Source: Galeruca laticollis
Taxonomy: Eukaryota > Arthropoda > Insecta > Coleoptera > Chrysomelidae
Length of the DNA stretch: 64,000 nucleotides
Direction: 5' to 3'
Assembly (NCBI GenBank): GCA_963921935.1
Contig: OY998185.1
Coordinates: 52,777,717-52,841,716, forward strand
In this document: positions 10,466 to 22,065 of the stretch, piece by piece
Layout: each line of letters begins with the position of its first letter
How positions within the stretch are numbered: the first letter of the stretch is position 1
Translations under genes and position numbers: made by a program
Notes under the pieces: model-generated
Told to the model about the DNA's origin: nothing
Database searches by the model: none
The model's input: the letters and a program-made list of their open reading frames with translations, nothing else

Positions 10466-10935
10466 TCATGTACCCATTTTTTCCATTCTTTTCTGTCCCT
10501 GGCCAATGCCCTCATCTCTCCTAATGTTTTTCCCTTGTTTTTTTCCCATTTCTTCAATCTGATCTATCCATTTCCTCCTGGGTCTTCCTCTTTGTCTTTT
10601 TCTTGATATTCCTATTTCCATAACTTTTCTCGCAATTCTATCTTGCTTCATTCTTACTAGGTGGCCATACCAGTTTAATTGTTTCTTTTTAATCTTTGAT
10701 ATTATTGGTTCTTGATTAGTTATGTTTCTGATTTCTTCGTTCCTTACTGTATCCCGTATTATTTTACCTGCTATTTTCCTCAAATATTTCATTTCCATTG
10801 CATTTATTTTTGTTTCCTGTTTTTTCTGCATTACCCAGTTCTCACTAGCATAAGTTATAGTTGGGACTGTAATTTTGTTGTAGATTTCCAGCTTTGTGTC
10901 CATTTCAATGTGTTTATGGCTTAATATTGTTCGAT
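10466..10935 (-). pseudogene. LINE RT C-terminal region, continued past the piggyBac insertion
   Basis: Reads LNRTILSHKHIEMDTKLEI, then YASENWVMQKKQE, GHLVRMKQDRIARK and RQRGRPRRKWIDQIEE, colinear with residues 465-620 of LINE copy 1. It continues the frame that stops at 14166 on the far side of the piggyBac. The first part of the open frame as translated, through GARADVKIQG, is transposon end sequence and not LINE. Confidence 0.8.
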
Positions 10936-11244
10936 TTAACCCTACGGGCCGGGCGCCCTGAATCTTGACATCAGCCCGGGCGCCTAGTCCCACAGACCCA
11001 TAGTAAAAAAAAATACTTGTGAGATTGTTAGATATGAAATAATGATTCAGTATCAAAGAAATAGGCTTTATTTAAATAAAAAAGTATAATTGAACTAATA
11101 ATAAAAAGATAAATTTGAATGAAATGCATAACATCAAAACAAAAATAGTAACGCACGTTATACTAAAAAATAAAAAATTTAAAAAAGCTAGAAAATATAA
11201 TTTTTTCTTTACAGATCACTAGTAATAGTAACAAATATTGTTTC

Positions 11245-12975
11245 CTATGCGTTTTTTGCATTGTCGGAACATGTGGGACACCAAGCTTTAATGTGTTTAA
11301 GACAAGCAAACTTTTTGCAATTTTCACAGAAATATTTAGTTTTAGAGTCTTTCTTGCAGAAAAAACATCGTTTTCGTGTTCCAGGTGGAATATCCTGAGG
11401 TACAGCCAGAGTACCAGCTACCTCCTGTCTCCTGTTTCTCACAGATGGCGGAATATTTGTTTCCAAAGAACGTCGTTCTAAGTGGTCTTTGGTCAAAGAC
11501 AAAGCAAGATCCCTTAGGAACAATCTTCTCTGAATATTGTATATTTTATTATTTGAAGCATAAATGATTTGACAATTAACACCTGCTATATTCATCATTG
11601 CAGAAACTGCTACCTGCGGCCATCTTCTAGTATTCTTAGATACATCATAAGTTGCACATAATTTATCCAGATTGTCCACTCCACCCTTTGTGTGATTATA
11701 AAATGTAATAATCTCTGGCTTGCATTTTCAGCAGTAGATGTGTCGATTACATCATCATGATGCAAACTAGATGCTAATATAACATTTTTGTACTTCTTGG
11801 GAATGTATGATACGATTGTGATATTTTCTTGGAACCCATATAGTGAAGAATATTGCGGCCGAGCTCTTGTGTTTGTGAATTCGAGAGGTAACTCTCTTTT
11901 GTTTTTTTACAGTTCCTACATATGTAATTTTGTGCTCATTAAATAATTTGTTTACTAAATCTATACTCGTGAACCAATTATCACATGTAAGGTTTCGATT
12001 TGTTCCTGACATAGGCTCTATTAGCCTAAGAACTATACTAGATGGACGGTTATTGCATTTATAAGGACCATCAGGCTATTGTCCAACATCAATTTCGAGA
12101 TTTGAGGCATAACTTGTTGCAGAATCAACTAACGCAAAGATTTTTATTCCGTATCTATTCGGTTTGCTGGGAATATACTGCTTAAATGAGCATCTTCCTC
12201 GAAAAGCTTCGAGCTTTTCATCAATTGTAGAATTTTCTCCAATAGTATATGCCTTTTTACAGTTCTCAACAAAACAATCAAATAGAGTTCGTATTGGTGC
12301 CAACTTATCAAACTGCCTCCTCTCTTCTCTTGTATCTATATTGTCAAAACGTAGACATTTGAGCACAAAGTGAAAACGTTCACGAGACATAACCAACCAA
12401 AATCTCTCAATTCCAGTTCCGTTTGTTTCCCATAGTTCTTTGGTATTCAGACGACTACTTTTCAGGGTTCCTGCCAAGTATAATAATCCAAAAAGAGCCT
12501 TGATTTCGCAGACGTCAGTAGGCTTGGCTCTCCTTTCTCTTAAATAATTCTCGGCTTTTTTTGATATGTAGAGGTTCGTGCTATCAACTATTATTTGTAG
12601 CATATCGTCTGTGAAAAAAATAAACCAACATTCAGCAGCTGATTTAGCATTTTTACCATAGGTTTTCACTCCTGGTAAATGGACAATAATATTTTCAGAC
12701 CTAGTTCTCACTAATTTATTGGGACAATGTTTCTTCCACGTGGAAGTACCATCTTTCCCTATAAAAGTAGGCACTCTTGGAATCTTATTGGGAGGAGCAA
12801 CATTTTCGATATCGTCTTCTTCATCGTAGTCTTGCTCTGATTCGCGATCCGTATTTCTCTCTTCAGTGAAATCAATTTTACTGGCCAGTTCATCTTCATT
12901 ATCATTCGGATCTTCTTCCGTCTCGACTTCATCCCACAGCCGACGTAATCTCTCTTGTTCGTCTTCGTAATTCAT
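11245..12975 (-). pseudogene. piggyBac transposase (DDE_Tnp_1_7), inactivated
   Basis: Cut-and-paste transposase. The likely start is the ATG at 12975 (MNYEDEQERLRRLWDE), preceded by a TTTTTGTAG acceptor-like run; an upstream in-frame Met at 13020 is less likely. An acidic leader is followed by the catalytic core: FALVDSATSYASNLEIDVG (first D region), CDNWFTSIDLV (second D) and KGGVDNLDKLC (third D). The C-terminus carries a cysteine-rich finger (CFFCKKD, CENCKKFACLKH, WCPTC; about 11370-11260). Damage: an in-frame TAG at 12073-12075, then two frameshifts, near 11930 and near 11700. All three catalytic aspartates are still legible. Confidence 0.9.
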
Positions 12976-13275
12976 ATCTACAAAAATATGAATAAAATGT
13001 ATTTGCAAGTACAAAGACATCGATAGTATATTAGATAAAAATATCGAAACATAATTGGTTAGAAAGCTTTGAGATATTATTAATATAAAAAAATTAAATT
13101 ATCAGTTATTTCATATAAAATATAAAAAAAATAAACTTACCCGAAAAAATCCAATTAACCGATTTGACAAAAATTATAACGGGAGTCGGAGCGCTGGGTC
13201 TAACAGAATTATCGACACTTAACTCCTCAAAATTACGACTTGTAATCTCGCCACTTGCTACACGGGTACTGGATG

Positions 13276-14021
13276 TAGAGATGGGAAGTACGCGTGCGAG
13301 TCGTACAAAGTGTACGGTACACTTTAATGTACGATGTGCGTGCCGTACAATTTTACTGTACTGACCGTACATCCGTACAATCAAACATTATACTTTGACA
13401 GCACCCAACCGGCAGCCAGCAACACACTCACATCTCACAACAGAATAAAGCGACTGTGCGTCTTGTGTTCGTACATGTAGTTAAATAGATAAATACGTAC
13501 GTACTATGAATATACTGATCAGATGGATATAATTTTGAATTCAGTGCTTACGAAATTTTAGTAAATAAAGTATTCGTATAATTTATTTTGATTAGCTTGA
13601 CAATTGAGACAATTTAATAATAATGTGAGATAATTTTTTAAATTTTATATAATATTCAAATTCAAGTAATTTATAAAAAATTATAGCTTAAAAATTTGAA
13701 CCCAAAATATTTCAGTTAGTAGTGGATTGTTTTATGAATAATATGAATATAATAATTACAATAAAACAATATTTAGAGGTATTATTATTTTGTAGATTCT
13801 ACAACACCAGCAAGTATTGTGCGTATCGTAATATAATCGCAACAGAGTAGAACCCCAACAACTATTTAAAACTGTTCATTTGTTTAGTACGAGATACGGG
13901 TCACACCTTTCCCTCGCTCAGTCCCGTCGTACAATTGTACGGCACGTACTGTACGGTACAGTTTGATGTACTGTACGGAGTGTGCTAGTACAACCAAGTG
14001 TACTGGTTTTGCACATCACTA
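13276..14021. mobile_element. Non-autonomous hAT element (MITE), 746 bp, nested in piggyBac
   Basis: The ends are TAGAGATGGGAA and, inverted, TAGTGATGTGCA. They are flanked by a perfect 8-bp direct repeat ACTGGATG at 13268-13275 and 14022-14029, the length expected for hAT. Both subterminal regions (13285-13385 and 13925-14010) are packed with GTAC-centred words (TGTACGG, GTACAA, CGTACAGT). There is no reading frame of note. It separates the piggyBac transposase start from that element's right end. Confidence 0.9.
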
Positions 14022-14143
14022 ACTGGATGATAAATAATGAAGCTACTGAGAACTCCCACTCACACAAAAATTCCGCTCGGACTAACTAAACGATTTACTG
14101 CGCGCAGAGTCTGTCAGACCCGGCGCCCTGCCCGTAGGGTTAA

Positions 14144-15560
14144 GGAATAATATAATCTTGTTGATTTATTTGCTCTGTTTAAGTTCTGCATCTATTTTCC
14201 CTTCTTTTGTTATGATACTTCCTAGGTAATTATAAGTTGTTACTATTTCTAATGTTTTGTAATTACATTTCAATTCTTTGCAGTTACTTCCCTCTCGCTG
14301 TTTTTCATTTACTATCATTACTTTGGCTTTTTCTGTATTTATTGTCATTTTCATATGTTCTATTTCTCCTGCCAATAAGTTGATTAGTTTCTGCATTTTA
14401 TTTTTTGATTTTGCTATAAGTACAACATCGTCTGCATACAGTAAATTACTTAATCTGACCGGCACCATGTTTCTGTACCCTATTATCATGTCTAGATTTA
14501 CTCCTTGTCTTTTTATTTCCTTCACTACTTTGTCCATTATAATGACAAACGACAGTGGGCTTAAGCTATCGCCTTGTTTTATACATTTTTTCATTAGAAA
14601 CTCTTCCGATCTTTGACCTCCTATCTGCACTATTAATTTGACTGTCTCGTATGTGTTTTTAATTATATTAATTAGATCCTTTGGTACTTCTAAATCTTCC
14701 AATACCTCCCAAATTGTTTCTCTTTCCACTGTGTCAAAAGCTGCCTTTAAGACAATAAATGTTAAATACATTTCTTCTCCCGCTTGTATTGTATTATCAA
14801 TTAGCCTTCTTGTCGTCCTGGTATAAAAGCTGCTTGCTCCTCTTCTAATTTTGCTTCTACATAACGTCTTAATCGGATCTCTATTATTCTCGTGTAGGTT
14901 TGAAACTGGTTTGGGCTAAGCATATTGGTCTATAATTATTGCACAGTGTCTGATCCCCTTTTTTATGTATTGGCAGTATAAGGTTATTTTCCCAGTCTTT
15001 GGGGATTTTTTGAGTATCCCATGCTTCCCTGCATACGAGACACAGCCAGTGTCTTTTTCTCCTAACCATTTTATCAGCTCTGGCGCTACTTCATCCTCCC
15101 CACTGGCTTTTCCTATTTTAAGTTTATTTATAGCCACTTCCATTTCTTCTCTTTGGATTTCATGGTATTCATGTTCATTCCATTCCTCTTCCGCTACGTT
15201 CGTTGTTTTCTTCTTCAACCTATTACTAAATTTGTCTTCGTAGTTTTCCTTCCAAGTCTTTAGTATTTGATTTATTTCGGTCTCCAATTCGTTATTTTTT
15301 TTTATTGCTCTTATATCTTTTCCTTTACTTCCTCGTAGTCTTTTTATTGCTGTCAAAATTTTTCTATTATCTGATGCATGTGTCTCTGACATCTCCTTTC
15401 CATGAGTCCCTTTTCGCTTTCTTAACCGCTTCCTTGACGATGTTTCTTTTTCCGTTATATATTTTCTTATCTTCCTGTGTTTTTGTTTGGAGGTATTTTT
15501 TCCATGAAGTTTTACTAATCTTTGTACTTCTTTGTGCCACCACTGAGTCCTCTTTAAATG
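14144..15560 (-). pseudogene. LINE RT core, broken
   Basis: Three frames cover the RT: 15392-14916 (linker and fingers, KRLRGSKGKDIRAIK, GKASGEDEVAPELIKWLG), 15069-14884 (EAWDTQKIPKDWENNLILPI, YRPICLAQTSF) and 14771-14166 (FIVLKAAFDTVER, IKQGDSLSPLSF, YADDVVLIAK). The YADD box is intact, but frameshifts near 15000 and a gap around 14790-14880 break the protein. The first RT aspartate block reads IVLKAAFD where copy 1 has IDLKAAFD. Confidence 0.8.
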
Positions 15561-16465
15561 TTTGTTGAATTTATTTCTTCCTCTGCTTTTTCAAGTAATA
15601 TTTGTTTGAATACTGTCCACCGTTTTTCGAGTGTCCATTCGTTGTTTTCATTAATCAATTTTTCGAATTCACTGTCTGTTTCTTCCTGGTATTTAGATTT
15701 TTTTTCGGTGTCTCTTAATTTACTTATTAAAATTCTACTGAATCTTACCTCTTCTGTCTTCATTATTTTTTCTTCATATTCCGCTACTACTAATCTATGG
15801 TTTGTACACAACTCAGCCTCTTTTCTTGTCTCTTCTTTTTTCACCATCTTTGATAGGTTTTGTGTATAAACTATGTAATCGATTAAACTTTTTGCATTTC
15901 TTCTTTCCGCTACAAAGTTATATTTATCCTCTAGTTTTTGTTTCCACATCGTATTTCCTATTATTAAATCGTTACTATGACAAAAACCTATCATCTTAAG
16001 ACCATTTCTGTTCGTTGTTTCCAACTCTTGCGTTCCAATCCCCCATAATGATTATGTTTTCGTTTTGCTCTCTTATATCATCCACTACTTCCTGTAATTG
16101 TATGTAAAATTCTGAAACCTCTTCCTCTCCCGTTCCTTCAGCCGGTGCATATATTTGTATTATATTCAATATTACTTTTAGTCGTATACATAGAACTAGT
16201 ATTCTTGAATTTATATCCTTCATATTTATTACCTTTTTGTTTATTTCCTCGGTTAAAATGATTCCTACTCCCTCTTTTGCTTTTTGTTCTACTTTTACCC
16301 CTGAGTAATATAATTTGTGATTATTTGTTAAATTTATTTGTCCTGACCCTTTTTTCTTTGTTTCATTTATTCCTAGAATATGTACTTTGTTGTTTTCCAT
16401 TTCCTCCGTTATTTCGATTTCCTTTCCTGTTAATGTATTAATATTCCATATACCTATATTTATAT
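15554..16465 (-). pseudogene. LINE APE-type endonuclease, broken
   Basis: Apurinic-endonuclease-like domain that nicks the target. The segment 16465-15996 reads NINTLTG, ILGINETKKKG (catalytic E region), IYAPAEG and MGDWNARVG (the GDxN block); 16024-15554 continues with LIDYIVYT and CTNHRLVVAEY, where the usual S-D-H catalytic triad appears as T-N-H, a likely damaging change. A frameshift lies near 16010. Confidence 0.75.
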
Positions 16466-16920
16466 GTTCTTGGGCTGCACTATTTATATATTGTCTACGA
16501 TTATTTTTTCCCCATTGACTAGTCTGATCATTTTTTCTATCTTGTCCCCTACCATAATTATTTTTGTGTTTAAATTTCCTATTAGTTTCTTCTTTATCCC
16601 TATTGCTAAAACTACTTCTATTCTTACTGCTACACTTATTACTATTCTTAATACTATTATTTTTATTTAATTTATCTTCGTGTATGTCTTCTAGTTTTTT
16701 GGGTACCCTGTTTGTATCATTTTCCGAGTTGGTACTATATCTTCATCGTCTTCCATGCTGGGTGACCACTGGCTAGCCGTTCTTCCTTTTTTCTTGTTTG
16801 CATTTGTTTTTGTTTCTTCTTCTCGATTGTATTCCAGCTGATCTAAGGTATATATTGTGTCCTCCACTCTTAATTTATCATATATTATACTTGCTCTACA
16901 TCCTTTTTCTCTAGCCGATT

Positions 16921-17325
16921 TTAGATAGGGGATGAGTGCTTTTCGTTTATCTTGGATTGCTTTTGGTAGGTGGTCTCTTTCTTACCGATTCTTCTTATTT
17001 GTATTGTATCTGCTTCCATGCTTATTTTAACCTTTATTTTATATAAAGTTTCTTTAATGTTGTTGTTTCTTATTTCGTACGTGTCGTTCTCAGTTTCTTC
17101 TATTCCATATACTACAAGGTTCTTTTTCTTGCTTTCTTTTTCTAATTGTTGTTTTTTCTTATCCTGAAATCCGATTTTTTGTTCCATTTGGGTGACTTTG
17201 TTCTTTAATTCCGTATTTTCGTTAGTTATTTTCTTTATTTGTTCTTGATAATTGTCCATCTTTTTATCCATTTTGTTTAGTTTTTCGATTATTTCATTCA
17301 TCATATCCTCCATCGTATCTGACAT
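16921..17325 (-). CDS. LINE ORF1-like protein (coiled coil plus RRM-like start), truncated
   Basis: 134 codons from an ATG at 17325. The first 90 residues form heptad-rich coiled coil (EIIEKLNKMDKKMD, KNKVTQMEQKI). Then KKKNLVVYGIEE begins an RRM-like domain of the kind found in nucleic-acid-binding ORF1 proteins of LINEs, ending in RRIGKKE. The frame stops early; downstream sequence to 16470 still reads as basic, Asn-rich ORF1 material in shifted frames. It lies at the 5' end of LINE copy 2, where ORF1 is expected. Confidence 0.7.
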   Translation of the reverse strand: MSDTMEDMMNEIIEKLNKMDKKMDNYQEQIKKITNENTELKNKVTQMEQKIGFQDKKKQQLEKESKKKNLVVYGIEETENDTYEIRNNNIKETLYKIKVKISMEADTIQIRRIGKKETTYQKQSKINEKHSSPI

Positions 17326-17858
17326 TGTGTCTCCCTGCAGGTTAAATAACAGAACTCTACTATATTCAGATCCCAGCCCTACCTGAAGCTGACAATTATC
17401 AGTCTGGAGTACCTAATTTATTCTTTTTATATTTATAATTTCTATTCGCAAATTTAAAACGTTCAATCTAGTCAGTTTGTCTCTGTTCTTTTTAATAACA
17501 AATTTAATAGAGACAGGTTCTTATTGTTTTGCTGATAACTCTAATAGCTATTTTTCTTCTATTTGCAGTGTTCATTTCCACTTATTTGCAACGTGTGCAC
17601 TTTTTAAATCACTTATACAGGGTGTCCCACGACGTTTTGACAGATCGATTTCTCGATAATTGTTTATATGACAAGTATGAAATTTGGCAGATATCAACAG
17701 TCAAAACTGATGCTTATATTTATTATAAAATGATCTCCGTTGTTCCTGTCATTTAGGGTCACGTGACCCCAACATAGTTTTTGTAAATGGGACAACCGGT
17801 ATAATAATACAATTTTGGATATATCATTCAAAAACAAATTCAACGATACCATACTTGT

Positions 17859-18515
17859 TGTAACATGTCGCTGAGACATGTTACTATTTTCATCAATTAT
17901 TTTGGAGCGTTACTTATTCGTCGGCTACTCCCACCTCTAATTCCAAATCCTTTTATTTCGAATATTGGGAACGTATTGCTGATAGCTTTTTACTATCATT
18001 AAATATCTATTTAAAACTACGATTCAAGGAATCGGCTGGTTCATTTCTTCGCTGAAAACTTATTCAGTAATATCCTCTTTAAATATCATTTTGTTTGTTA
18101 TTTGTAATTTTCTTCGCAGCTCTGCAGCCTGTACTTCAAGGACCGACCCTAAAGACCATCTGCAGGATCCACGCATCGGACCACATCGTCCAGTCCAGTA
18201 TCAACGGCTCAAGAATCCTGTACTACTGCTGCGAGCTGTACGTCCCGAGTCTTCCCAAGATAAGTCCCTAACTTATTTTTGGTATATATAAAATATCGAG
18301 TTAGACATTTTTACTATTTAACTATTATTTATTCGTATTTGTATCAAGAATATACGGTCTTGTAAATTTATTATTGTGTGTTAAATAAATCCATTTGTCC
18401 CGAAATTTTGTTTGTTGATTCACCTTATCCCAATTGAGGTAATAAAAAATAGTGTAACTAAGGCCGAATTCACTACCTGAGCGGAGTCCCAAGGCCGGGT
18501 GTTTAGGTTGTGACA
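17859..18515 (+). mobile_element. Solo LTR, 657 bp, with 4-bp target duplication
   Basis: Starts TGTAACATGTCGCTGAGACA, ends GGTTGTGACA, and is flanked by TTGT on both sides (17855-17858 and 18516-18519). Removing it restores continuity of the host element's inverted arm, which confirms the boundaries. Inside are a TATA run at 18283-18293 and AATAAA at about 18384, in the order expected of U3 then R. No internal retroelement sequence remains, so recombination between LTRs is likely. Not related to the gypsy LTRs at 36.2 and 47.3 kb by eye. Confidence 0.85.
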
Positions 18516-18779
18516 TTGTCATCATTATATTGTACAGTAATGATAATATGGGCTATTCATTTTTACTTTATTAAAGCAATATTTTGCACTCAAAAATTTA
18601 GGTGGCTATGAAACAAATAACTATAGTAGCAACAACATAGGTTGTCATTCATTATTGTTAGGTGAATTTTATTCAAGAACTGTCAATAATTATTAGTCAT
18701 AATTAGGGGCAATTAAATAAACATCTGTGTAAATTATTTTATTAAAAAATGTAACAAAGGAAATTAAAAAGTACAAGTG

Positions 18780-19843
18780 ATTAAAAAATTAAATCATCAA
18801 ATTGATGACCATGTACATGGACACAATGTTCAAACCTTGTTAAAAGATTTCTTTTAAGTGCTGCTGTAATAATTTCGAGTGTTACGGTCCGGCATATCTG
18901 TTTTATTTTATCCTTTAAATCATTTAATCAATCGGGGGTGTGATATGAAGTCGACCTTTTAAAAAACTCCAGAGAAAGAAATCTAAGGGTGCAATATCCG
19001 GAGAATTATGTCGCCACATAATTGTACCATTTCCAGCAATCAATTTTTCAGGAAATGTGTTATCAATATATTCTATAACTAACCAAAAAAAGTGAGGAGA
19101 TGTTCCATCTTGCTGCCACCACATTGTCTGCCTTTCATGTAAAGGAATATCTTCAAGTAATTCTGCAAGAGTATTTTGAAGGAAATCTAAATATCTTAGC
19201 CCCGTTTATGTTCCCTCTTGAAAATAGGGACCAATCAACCGATCGTTAAATAAACCACACCAAGCGTTGATTCCCCATATTGTTTGAAAATTGGTTTCGC
19301 TCATCCACTTTGGATTCTCTTGCGAAAATAATGACAATTATGACGATTAACAATATCATTGTTATGAAATCTACTTTCATCACTCCATAATATTTTTTCT
19401 AAAACAGAAGGGTCATCATTACTTTCAACTGACATTTCAGGAATAAAATTTATTCTCCTTTCAGAATCTGCAGGAACCAAACCTTGTGTTAAATGTATTT
19501 TATAAGGATTGTATTTGTAATTTTTTTAATACTCCTTGTATTGAACTTCTACTTATTTGTAATTCTTGTTCAAGAAATCGTATTGAGGTGTGTGGATTTA
19601 CCAGAAGATAAGCCAAAATATTTATCACATCGTCATCTGTTTGAGCGGTCTTTTGTCGAGGAACTTGATTTTTATCGCTTGGAAAAGCTTTCGTTCGACA
19701 TAGACAAAAGTATTTTTGCTTGGAGTTATTCTACGAGGAAAACGATTTCTGTACAAACCTTGAGCATGAGTTTTGTTTTTTCCACATTCTCCATAAATAA
19801 GTAGCATGTCAACATATTTATAGCAAGTAAAAATTGAAGTCAT
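18780..19843 (-). pseudogene. Mariner/IS630-superfamily transposase with DUF4817-type HTH, decayed
   Basis: The N-terminal helix-turn-helix region reads YVDMLLIYGECGKN and LYRNRFPRRITPS (19843-19625). Further pieces in shifting frames include LVNPHTSIRFLEQELQISRS, a catalytic-region WSDESRF (near 19370), and the C-terminal MWWQQDGTSPHFF and PDIAPLDFFLW block (19124-18924). This order is that of insect DDE transposases with a DUF4817 leader. Many stops; dead. It lies centred between the long inverted arms of its element. Confidence 0.7.
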
Positions 19844-20447
19844 TATTTACTTATTATTGCAGTGTCTTCACAAGATTATGACTAATAATTAATGACAGTT
19901 CTTGAATAAACTTCACCTAACAATAATGAATGACAACCTATGTTATTGCTACTATAGTTATTTGTTTCATAGCCACCTAAATTATTGAGTGCAAAATATT
20001 GCTTTAATAGGTTTGTTCCAACCTTCAATCACAAACAGATTTCTTACAGTTTGCAAATCGTTTCCAAAGCGCATGTCTGTAAGATATTGGTTTCCTGACC
20101 AATTTACGTTTTAAGTTGGAACAGCTGATCCTAATACAGAGTTTGACTTTGAAATAAACACAAACATAACCTGAAATAAATTTTTGTACAAATATTTATT
20201 GTAAAAGGTGTTTTGCGTGTTTTCTATCAAGTTTTCTGAGATTAAATAAAAAAATAGGAATTATAATGGAACAAGAAGGTGGGTAGGTCAGCGCAATATT
20301 CATTACATGTAGTACTTCAAGGGGAAATAATCGATTCTCCAGTTTTGTGTTAACTAAATTTTACACACACAATTTATAACTTCGCGAATAAATATACCGC
20401 ATAACCGAAAACAATTATTATATTTTGATTATTTTATTTACATCTAA

Positions 20448-21239
20448 TTGAAAATACGATTGACCTCTGAGGTACAGATAGTTCTAAATAGAATATGGCA
20501 AATGCAAGTGTATTTTTATAAAAATTGTCTTATTTTAGATATTATTGGAGAATTCTTAATCTTGCCTGGTGAACCAGCAACAACAACACACCTCCAGCCC
20601 AGGCAAGAATTTGTTGCTAATTGGACAACCAATGAAACCAAAGTTTTACTGGATATTTACAAAAAATATCGGTCAAGGGTGGGGAGTTTTCAAATAAAAA
20701 ATTTGAAAAAATTATGGGAAGTAATTGCCAGTGAAATTAATAAGATTTTAAATACGAACTACAGTCCAGGCCATGTCGAAAATCGGTGGAGGGTGGTGGA
20801 GAGGGCCTATAAAAAATTTGTTGTTAATCAGAAGAAAACGGGAAGGGGAAGAAAATATTTTGAATTTCAGGAAGAAATGGATGCCATTTTTAAAGGGAAA
20901 AAAAATGTTATACCTGAAGTTCTACTATCCACAGAAACAGTAGAACATTTAGTGGAAGAAGCCGAAGAACCCCTACCATCAACGTCAACTGCGGCTCAGA
21001 CCCCCAAAAAGAGTATCTCCTCGATAAGGAAAAATATATCAGGAAGTAAAAATCTCACAATAGAACAAATGAGAAAAGATAGGAAGGAGTATAATAGGGA
21101 GAGGCTAAGCATTGAAAAGGAGAAGCTAGAAGTTCAGAAGAAAAAAATAAATGTAATGGAGGAAAGAAATGAACTACTAAGAGAAAGGAATGATCTCTTG
21201 AAAAATAAAACATGTTCTTGTTCGAGAGACTGTGAATAA
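20448..21239 (+). CDS. Harbinger Myb/SANT-like DNA-binding protein
   Basis: Partner protein of the Harbinger nuclease, thought in this superfamily to bring the nuclease to the nucleus and to the element ends. The trihelix Myb/SANT-like domain spans about residues 60-150 (WTTNETKVLLDIYKKY, LWEVIASEIN, VENRWRVVERAYKKFV). The tail, residues 200-255, is a Lys/Glu/Arg-rich coiled coil ending NKTCSCSRDCE. The first 30 residues of this frame look like intron translation: a better gene model starts with ATG at 20265 (MEQEG), a GTGGGT donor, and an acceptor TTTTAG at about 20538 leading to ILPGEPATTT. That model is inference. The 3' part of the gene is repeated twice downstream. Confidence 0.75.
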   Translation: MKIRLTSEVQIVLNRIWQMQVYFYKNCLILDIIGEFLILPGEPATTTHLQPRQEFVANWTTNETKVLLDIYKKYRSRVGSFQIKNLKKLWEVIASEINKILNTNYSPGHVENRWRVVERAYKKFVVNQKKTGRGRKYFEFQEEMDAIFKGKKNVIPEVLLSTETVEHLVEEAEEPLPSTSTAAQTPKKSISSIRKNISGSKNLTIEQMRKDRKEYNRERLSIEKEKLEVQKKKINVMEERNELLRERNDLLKNKTCSCSRDCE

Positions 21240-22065
21240 CCGCTGAAGCAAATTTTAGTTCTTCAGTTTACAAAATAATTTTAATTTTATTTTGGTTTGA
21301 ATTTTTCAGTTTACCCAAGAGTTGTGATATTTTGTTTAGTTTTTCAGTTTACAAAAGGATTGTGATTTAATTTTAGGTTTACTTTTTCACTTTATCAAAT
21401 AGTTGTGATCTTGCTACAGGTCTAGTTTGTTAGTTTATCATTAATGAAGGAAATAAATGAGCTTCTAAGAGAAAGGAATGAGCTGTTGAAAAATAAAACA
21501 TGTTCTTGTTCAAGAGACTTTAAATAACCAATGAAGCAAATTTTAGATCTTCAGTTTACGAAATAATTTTAATTTGGTTTCAATTTTTCAGTTTAGGTTC
21601 AGTTTTTCAGTTTACCCAAGAGTTGTGATATTTTGTTTAGTTTTTCAGTTTACAAAAGGATTGTGATTTAATTTTAGATTTACTTTTTCACTTTATCAAA
21701 TAGTTGTGATCTTGCTACAGGTCTAGTTTATCATTAATGAAGGAAATAAATGAACTTCTAAGAGAAATGAATGAGTTGTTGAAAAATAAAACATGTTCTT
21801 GTTCAAGAGACTTTAAATAACCAATGAAGCAAATTTTAGATCTTCAGTTTACAAAATAATTTTAATTTTATTTTGGTTTGAATTTTTCAGTTTAGGTTTA
21901 GTTTTTCAGTTTACGCGAGTGTTGTTATTTTACTATATATTTAGTTTTTCAGTTTACCAAAGAATTGTGATTTAATTTTAGGTTTATATTTTCAGTTTAT
22001 CAAAGAGCTGTGATCTTGTTCTAAGTTTAGTTTATCAAAGAGTTGTGATTTTATTATGGATGTAG
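21159..22065. repeat. Three tandem units of about 290-330 bp including the SANT gene 3' end
   Basis: Units start near 21159, 21446 and 21737. Each begins with the sequence encoding the last 25 or so residues of the SANT protein (ELLRERN...KNKTCSCSRD) and continues through a 3' region rich in TTTTTCAGTTTA. The second and third units read SRDFK then stop. Units are close to identical over long stretches, so the amplification postdates the gene. Units two and three do not belong to the upstream reading frame. Confidence 0.8.

Larger units (their letters stand above)
10940..14139 (-). mobile_element. piggyBac-type DNA transposon, 3.2 kb, with TTAA target duplication
   Basis: Terminal inverted repeats begin CCCTACGGGC on both ends (10940 inward, and inverted at 14139), extending with one mismatch through GGGCGCC. 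Both ends are flanked by TTAA (10936-10939 and 14140-14143), the signature target of piggyBac. The element interrupts the RT of LINE copy 2, whose frame resumes precisely across the pair of TTAA sites. The transposase is on the minus strand, and a hAT MITE sits between its start and the right end. Confidence 0.93.
10405..17400 (-). mobile_element. APE-type LINE copy 2, near full length, split by piggyBac
   Basis: Minus-strand non-LTR retrotransposon with 5' end near 17340-17400 and a GAAA-repeat tail near 10410-10430. In order it holds ORF1 (17325-16921), endonuclease (about 16460-15700), linker and RT (15560-14144), and after a 3.2-kb interruption the RT C-terminal part (10935-10466). The two halves abut exactly at the TTAA shared by the ends of the inserted piggyBac. 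Same family as copy 1 by the shared motifs. Confidence 0.85.

Noticed and set aside
14278..15869. Several plus-strand frames of 90-112 codons
   Set aside because: Antisense of the minus-strand LINE RT and endonuclease.
19493..19804. 103-codon plus-strand frame
   Set aside because: Antisense of the DUF4817-type transposase N-terminus at 19625-19843.
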